Shown: piece after piece, positions 6,263-8,773 of the stretch
How the letters are laid out: each line of letters opens with the position of its first letter
Numbering within the stretch: the stretch's first letter is position 1
Source: JBDKGV01 sp039798005
Lineage (GTDB): Bacteria > Fibrobacterota > Fibrobacteria > UBA5070
Length of the DNA: 8,773 bases
Direction: 5' to 3'
NCBI GenBank assembly: GCA_039798005.1
Contig: JBDKGV010000146.1
Span: 1 to 8,773 of the forward strand
The notes under the pieces: generated by a model
The model's database searches: none
Told to the model about the DNA's origin: nothing
The model's input: only the letters and a program-made list of their open reading frames with translations
Made by a program: the position numbers and the translations under genes

Positions 6263-6715
6263 TCATCCAGCCTGCTTGACCACCCAGGTCTTGATGCGTG
6301 CTTCGACGTCGGGGTGCAGACGCACCGAGACATTGAACACACCAAGGCTCTTGATGGGCTCTTCAAGAAGGATCTGATCCTTGTCGAAGGCTTGGCCAGT
6401 GGTTTCGGACAGCTTGGCAGCGATGTCCTGGGTTCCGATGGAGCCGTAGAGCTTGTCGCCCTCGTGGACTCGCACGGAAATGGTGATGGAAGTGCCGGTC
6501 AGCTTCTTGGCAACTTCTTCAGCGACGGTCTTGAGCTTGGCAATCTTGCCAGCCAGACGCTTCTTGTCGGCTTCCAGGTTGCGAAGGTTGGCGGCGGAAG
6601 CGACAATGGCGAGCTCTTTGGGCAGCAGCCAGTTGCGTCCGTAGCCGTCGCGCACCTTGACGACGTCGAAGGCCTTGCCCAGGCCCTTGATGTCGGCTTT
6701 CAGGATGACGTTCAT
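6263..6715 (-). CDS. rplI: 50S ribosomal protein bL9
   Basis: bL9 binds 23S rRNA near the base of the L1 stalk and helps keep the reading frame. The 150-residue product has the expected layout: an N-terminal domain beginning MNVILKADIKGLGKAFDVV with the RNA-binding DGYGRNWLLPK (23-33), a long charged connecting helix (about 41-75), and a C-terminal domain (about 76-146). The start at ATG 6715 overlaps the preceding stop as ATGA and has GGAGA six bases upstream. The gene sits in the classical rpsF-rpsR-rplI order with a DUF2232-like gene between rpsR and rplI. It is followed after one base by dapB. Confidence 0.97.
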   Translation of the reverse strand: MNVILKADIKGLGKAFDVVKVRDGYGRNWLLPKELAIVASAANLRNLEADKKRLAGKIAKLKTVAEEVAKKLTGTSITISVRVHEGDKLYGSIGTQDIAAKLSETTGQAFDKDQILLEEPIKSLGVFNVSVRLHPDVEARIKTWVVKQAG

Positions 6716-7584
6716 GGGTTATCTCCGATGGATGGATTCAAACGATCTCGAAGTAGGAACCACTGGTCGAACAGCCCCAAGGCGATGGAGGCGACCAGGA
6801 AAATTTGCGGAAAGAACAGTGTCGTTCCCGTCAAGGCGAGCAGCCAAACCACATTGCCCTTCATGACCGTGATCGAGAGCGTGGACCAGAAGGCCATGCC
6901 GCGCACGAGATAGAAGGTGCAGCAGAAGAAGGCGATGCTCATTGACGCGATCTGGGTTGCACTTTGATGAATCAGCAGAAGCGCAAGGCTCACGGCGACT
7001 CCCCATACGGGCCATTCTGGAAATTCCAGTCGAGCCATGGGGGGAATGGGACGAGGCAGGGCGATTGCGCCTGTTCCGTCCTTGCGACCCAGCCACAGAA
7101 GGGCGAAGGTCGCTGCCAAGAAGCCGGATGCGGCCGAGAGGCCGGGCTGAAGCCCGATGGATTCCCATAGCTGAGCGCGCGTCGGCAATTCGACAAGGCT
7201 CTGGTTCTGAGTCGCCATCTGCTGAAGGAACTGCAGTTGGATGTTGACCAATTGACTGCCCAAGCCGGGCAGCAGGTTGATTCCTGCCGCGGCAAGCACT
7301 CCAGGAAGGAGGGCCCACAAGCTTGCGGAAAAGCCCAAAGGCAACGCCAAGCACAGTGCCAGACCAAAGAGCGGAAATTCGCCCATCCAAAGCATTGCTC
7401 CTCCAAGGAAGGAGCCACCGTGGACGTTGGGGGCGAACACCATGGCCAGTGCCGGAAGGGATGAGAATCCCAGGAGCATCCATGCAAGCGTCCTGCGGCG
7501 CGAGGCCCAGGCCAAGACCAAGAGCAAGACGAAGATCGCCTTGATGGTGGCTTGCAAGAATACGATTTCCGGCATGAATGACAC
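6712..7584 (-). CDS. DUF2232-like polytopic membrane protein
   Basis: This is a 290-residue inner-membrane protein with about eight hydrophobic segments (near residues 9-28, 33-50, 59-80, 86-105, 150-166, 191-207, 213-232 and 244-275). A soluble stretch between about 110 and 148 is rich in Gln, and a second stretch between about 167 and 190 is rich in Pro. The placement between rpsR and rplI, the size, and the FPEWPVWGVAVSLALLL...FYLVRGMAFW pattern fit DUF2232 (YybS-like) proteins, which occupy this position in many bacteria. Their role is not established. I chose GTG 7584, ten bases after the rpsR stop, because AAAGGG precedes it at good spacing. ATG 7575, three codons later, is the alternative and would give 287 residues. 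The gene ends in an ATGA overlap with rplI. The family call rests on context plus topology, so it is less certain than those of the neighbours. Confidence 0.85.
   Translation of the reverse strand: MSFMPEIVFLQATIKAIFVLLLVLAWASRRRTLAWMLLGFSSLPALAMVFAPNVHGGSFLGGAMLWMGEFPLFGLALCLALPLGFSASLWALLPGVLAAAGINLLPGLGSQLVNIQLQFLQQMATQNQSLVELPTRAQLWESIGLQPGLSAASGFLAATFALLWLGRKDGTGAIALPRPIPPMARLEFPEWPVWGVAVSLALLLIHQSATQIASMSIAFFCCTFYLVRGMAFWSTLSITVMKGNVVWLLALTGTTLFFPQIFLVASIALGLFDQWFLLRDRLNPSIGDNP
6722..6726 (-). promoter_or_regulatory. Shine-Dalgarno for rplI
   Basis: GGAGA lies six bases upstream of ATG 6715, within the last codons of the membrane-protein gene. It allows rplI to be translated at ribosomal-protein levels despite the overlap with a membrane-protein gene. 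Confidence 0.6.
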
Positions 7585-7594
7585 GAAAGCCCTT

Positions 7595-7825
7595 TTAGCG
7601 CATCGAGTCAGAAACGAACGGCAAGAGAGCCACGTGACGTGCCCGCTTGATGGCTTCGGCCAGCTCGCGCTGGTAGGAAGCCGACGTGCCGGTCATGCGA
7701 CGGGGCACGATCTTTCCACGCTCGTTGAGGAAGCGGCGAAGCAGCTTCTCGTCCTTGTAGTCGATGTGCTCGATCTTGTTCTCGGTGAAGAAGCAGGACT
7801 TCTTCTTCTTGCGGCGGATGGACAT
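7595..7825 (-). CDS. rpsR: 30S ribosomal protein bS18
   Basis: bS18 binds 16S rRNA in the 30S platform next to bS6. The 76-residue product has a basic N-terminus (MSIRRKKKKSCFF) and the family core: IDYKDEKLLRRFLNERGKIVPRR, TGTSA, and the C-terminal RARHVALLPFV. There is a single Cys and no zinc-binding set. The frame can be extended to a TTG at 7831, but ATG 7825 has AAGGAGG seven bases upstream and starts two bases after the rpsF stop, so it is preferred. Together with bS6 it may bind the rpsF leader and control the operon. Confidence 0.97.
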   Translation of the reverse strand: MSIRRKKKKSCFFTENKIEHIDYKDEKLLRRFLNERGKIVPRRMTGTSASYQRELAEAIKRARHVALLPFVSDSMR

Positions 7826-7827
7826 GA

Positions 7828-8202
7828 TCAATCCTCCTTGTCGTCGGTTTCGACGGCGGTCAGCACGTCATCGGGAACTGCGGCGGCATGGGCATTCTCC
7901 GGCGGCATTCCGACGGGATTGTCCACCACGGTCAGGAAGCGGATCACGGACTCGTCGAGGCGCAGTGCGCGCTCGACTTCAGCGATCAAGCCAGCCTTGT
8001 TGGCGTGGTAGTAGAAAATCACGTAGTCGGCATGAGTACGCTTGGCAATGACGTAGGCCAAGCGACGCTTGCCCCAACGGTCAACGCGAAGAATATCGCC
8101 GTTTTCAGCGATCAATGCACGGAACTTCTCGACGGTCGCCTCGATGGCGGCGTCTTCAAGCATGGCATCGATCAGTACGACTGTTTCGTACAGTTTGGCC
8201 AA
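7828..8202 (-). CDS. rpsF: 30S ribosomal protein bS6 (TTG start)
   Basis: bS6 pairs with bS18 on the 30S platform. The 124-residue product begins (M)AKLYETVVLIDAML, followed by the family core with GDILRVDRWGKRRLAYVIAKRTHADYV and a last beta strand VIRFLTVVDN. It ends in an acidic tail of about 28 residues (TAVETDDKED), as in other bS6 proteins. The frame is open to 8331, but family length and the GGGAGGG ribosome site five bases upstream select the TTG at 8202. No ATG or GTG in frame lies close enough to serve. The transcript has a structured leader of about 90 bases. The gene is first in an operon with rpsR, a DUF2232-like gene, rplI and dapB. Confidence 0.95.
   Translation of the reverse strand: MAKLYETVVLIDAMLEDAAIEATVEKFRALIAENGDILRVDRWGKRRLAYVIAKRTHADYVIFYYHANKAGLIAEVERALRLDESVIRFLTVVDNPVGMPPENAHAAAVPDDVLTAVETDDKED
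7833..7839 (-). promoter_or_regulatory. Shine-Dalgarno for rpsR
   Basis: AAGGAGG lies seven bases upstream of ATG 7825 and overlaps the last codons of rpsF. It fixes the rpsR start. Confidence 0.85.
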
Positions 8203-8206
8203 TCGG

Positions 8207-8213
8207 CCCTCCC
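8207..8213 (-). promoter_or_regulatory. Shine-Dalgarno that selects the rpsF TTG start
   Basis: GGGAGGG lies five bases upstream of TTG 8202. With no nearby in-frame ATG or GTG, it decides the start codon of rpsF. Confidence 0.8.
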
Positions 8214-8224
8214 TTTGGTCATCG

Positions 8225-8283
8225 GCCCCCGGGTTGCCGGGAGCAGGGTGAATGTCAGCTCTGATGCACCATTGCGCCAGAGC
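8225..8283 (-). promoter_or_regulatory. Structured rpsF leader, candidate S6:S18 autoregulatory RNA
   Basis: Two hairpins lie between the promoter and the rpsF ribosome site. The first (8258-8283) pairs GCUCUG with CAGAGC, then, beside a bulged AU, GCGC with GUGC around an AAUG loop. The second (8225-8244) pairs GCUCCCGG with CCGGGGGC around CAAC and is followed directly by CGAUGACC, then the Shine-Dalgarno. Many bacteria carry an S6:S18-binding RNA in this leader that mimics the 16S rRNA site. The hairpins are seen; the regulatory role is inferred from position. Confidence 0.5.
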
Positions 8284-8298
8284 CAGAAAGAGGGGCCA

Positions 8299-8327
8299 AA
8301 TGTACATGATGTGGCGGGATTTTTCAA
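8299..8327 (-). promoter_or_regulatory. Promoter of the rpsF operon
   Basis: On the minus strand, TTGAAA (8322-8327) and TACATT (8299-8304) are separated by exactly 17 bases, a sigma-70-type arrangement with 5/6 and 4/6 matches to consensus. Transcription would begin near 8292, giving a leader of about 90 bases before rpsF. The -35 lies just after the tRNA terminator's T-tract. Confidence 0.65.
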
Positions 8328-8330
8328 CCA

Positions 8331-8368
8331 AAACAAAAAGACCCGGAATCGTTGGATTCCGGGTCTTT
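8331..8368 (-). terminator. Strong intrinsic terminator after tRNA-Val
   Basis: A perfect 14-base-pair inverted repeat (AAAGACCCGGAATC / GATTCCGGGTCTTT, 8337-8368) with a four-base loop is followed on the minus strand by TTTTTGTTTT. It ends the tRNA transcript and isolates it from the rpsF promoter a few bases further on. Confidence 0.93.
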
Positions 8369-8380
8369 CGTTCGGCGAAG

Positions 8381-8454
8381 TGGGCAGTACTGGAATCGAA
8401 CCAGTGACCCCTACCATGTCAAGGTAGTACTCTAACCAGCTGAGCTAACTGCCC
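8381..8454 (-). tRNA. tRNA-Val (anticodon GAC)
   Basis: The minus strand folds into a complete 74-base cloverleaf. The acceptor stem GGGCAGT/ACTGCCC is followed by discriminator base A. The D arm is GCTC/GAGT with an AGCTGGTTA loop. The anticodon stem CTACC/GGTAG carries loop TTGACAT, so the anticodon is GAC, which reads GUC and GUU valine codons. The T arm is ACTGG-TTCGATT-CCAGT. The 3' CCA is not encoded (CTT follows), so it must be added by nucleotidyltransferase. The gene has its own promoter and terminator. Confidence 0.96.
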
Positions 8455-8467
8455 GTCGAGGTGAAGA

Positions 8468-8496
8468 AAGTTATGGCAAACCGCTTGGTTTGTCAA
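8468..8496 (-). promoter_or_regulatory. Promoter of tRNA-Val
   Basis: A perfect -35 TTGACA (8491-8496) is followed after 17 bases by TAACTT (8468-8473), about 13 bases upstream of the tRNA 5' end. The -10 is weak (3/6); CATAAC at 15-base spacing is the alternative. An inverted repeat CAAACC-AAGC-GGTTTG (8477-8492) overlaps the -35 and spacer. Confidence 0.6.
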
Positions 8497-8517
8497 TGGG
8501 CCTTCTTGCAACTTTTT

Positions 8518-8773
8518 TCATCGGCGATAGAAACGGCGTGAGACCACTTGGGCCGGCTCCAAGCGCCCGCGAATGGACACATCGCAGGCCTGGCCGTTCA
8601 CGAGGCCGCTCTCGACCAAGGCCATGGCGATTCCTGCACCCAAGGTGGGGGACTGGGTCCCGGAGGTGATCTTGCCGATGATCCGGCCTTCCACCAAAAC
8701 GGGATAGTCCTGCCTGGGCACGGCACGGCCCTGCATTTTCAGGCCGATGATGCTTCGGGGTACGCCATCTTGG
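8518..8773 (-). CDS. gcvT: Aminomethyltransferase, glycine cleavage T protein (C-terminal fragment)
   Basis: GcvT transfers the methylene group from the aminomethyl-lipoyl H protein to tetrahydrofolate in the glycine cleavage system, releasing ammonia. Only the last 84 or so residues are inside the window; the 5' end lies beyond the right edge. The visible part is the C-terminal beta-barrel domain, with IIGLKMQGRAVPRQDYPV, the family hallmark GKITSGTQSPTLGAGIAMALV, the strand VSIRGR, and the terminal VVSRRFYRR. This matches the end of GcvT closely, including the position of the stop relative to the (F/Y)Y+R ending. No intrinsic terminator is evident between this stop and the tRNA promoter, so some read-through into tRNA-Val is possible. 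Confidence 0.93.
   Translation of the reverse strand, partial: QDGVPRSIIGLKMQGRAVPRQDYPVLVEGRIIGKITSGTQSPTLGAGIAMALVESGLVNGQACDVSIRGRLEPAQVVSRRFYRR

Noticed and set aside
5410..6279. 289-codon plus-strand open frame
   Set aside because: It lies antisense to dapB and its terminator; the minus strand encodes a full DapB with catalytic motifs. High GC creates long antisense frames.
6262..6366. N-terminal extension of DapB by 35 residues
   Set aside because: It overlaps rplI in another frame, and DapB proteins begin directly with the Rossmann strand found after ATG 6261.
8203..8331. N-terminal extension of bS6 with a hydrophobic segment
   Set aside because: bS6 has no such extension; the region overlaps the promoter and leader hairpins, and the TTG at 8202 has a good ribosome site.
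8172..8417. 81-codon minus-strand frame across the tRNA and terminator
   Set aside because: It translates tRNA and terminator sequence, so it is not a protein gene. Only its last 16 codons, from ATG 8222, are kept as a possible leader frame.
1..8773. Mobile element, phage, toxin-antitoxin, defence island or CRISPR array
   Set aside because: No transposase, integrase, repeat-spacer pattern, terminal inverted repeats or attachment-site duplication is visible; the tRNA gene has no integrated element beside it.

Overview
The window is a gene-dense, GC-rich stretch of bacterial chromosome. Every gene except the first reads on the minus strand. Exported proteins with long Pro/Ala/Thr linkers, C-terminal aromatic residues typical of outer-membrane proteins, and a plus-strand protein with chitobiase/hexosaminidase-type (CHB_HEX_C_1) repeats point to a didermic, Gram-negative-type organism. 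Repeats of this kind are common in large secreted proteins of Fibrobacterota-like bacteria, but that placement is inference and not certain. There is no sign of a phage, transposon, CRISPR array or insertion sequence.

Layout, read in the direction of minus-strand transcription from the right edge. (1) The C-terminal end of gcvT, the glycine cleavage T protein (8518-8773). (2) A tRNA-Val(GAC) gene (8381-8454) with its own promoter, closed by a strong hairpin terminator. (3) A ribosomal-protein operon starting from a recognisable promoter at 8299-8327: rpsF (TTG start), rpsR, a DUF2232-like membrane protein, rplI and dapB, ending in an intrinsic terminator at 5421-5445. (4) A second, very tightly packed five-gene operon at 543-5380: two paralogous exported proteins with an LLPGAG motif (DUF5683-like), an ABC-class ATPase (PF09818/COG3044 type), an exported CGHC thioredoxin-like protein, and a protein I do not recognise. 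All four junctions of this operon overlap by 1 or 4 bases, and three share the same 8-base junction, TTCTGATG. (5) A convergent plus-strand gene (1-461) running in from the left edge and encoding CHB_HEX_C_1-like repeats. Between the two convergent stops lie two hairpins.

The rpsF operon is a housekeeping unit (30S and 50S proteins, a polytopic membrane protein that often sits with rplI, and an enzyme of lysine/diaminopimelate synthesis). Its leader is folded and may be an S6:S18 autoregulatory site. The second operon looks like an envelope-related module: three of its five products carry export signals, and the cytoplasmic ATPase has no transport partner here. Its function is unknown and it is the part of the window most worth following up. 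Several starts given here are shorter than the longest open frames, because Shine-Dalgarno sequences, signal peptides and stop-start overlaps support the internal codons.
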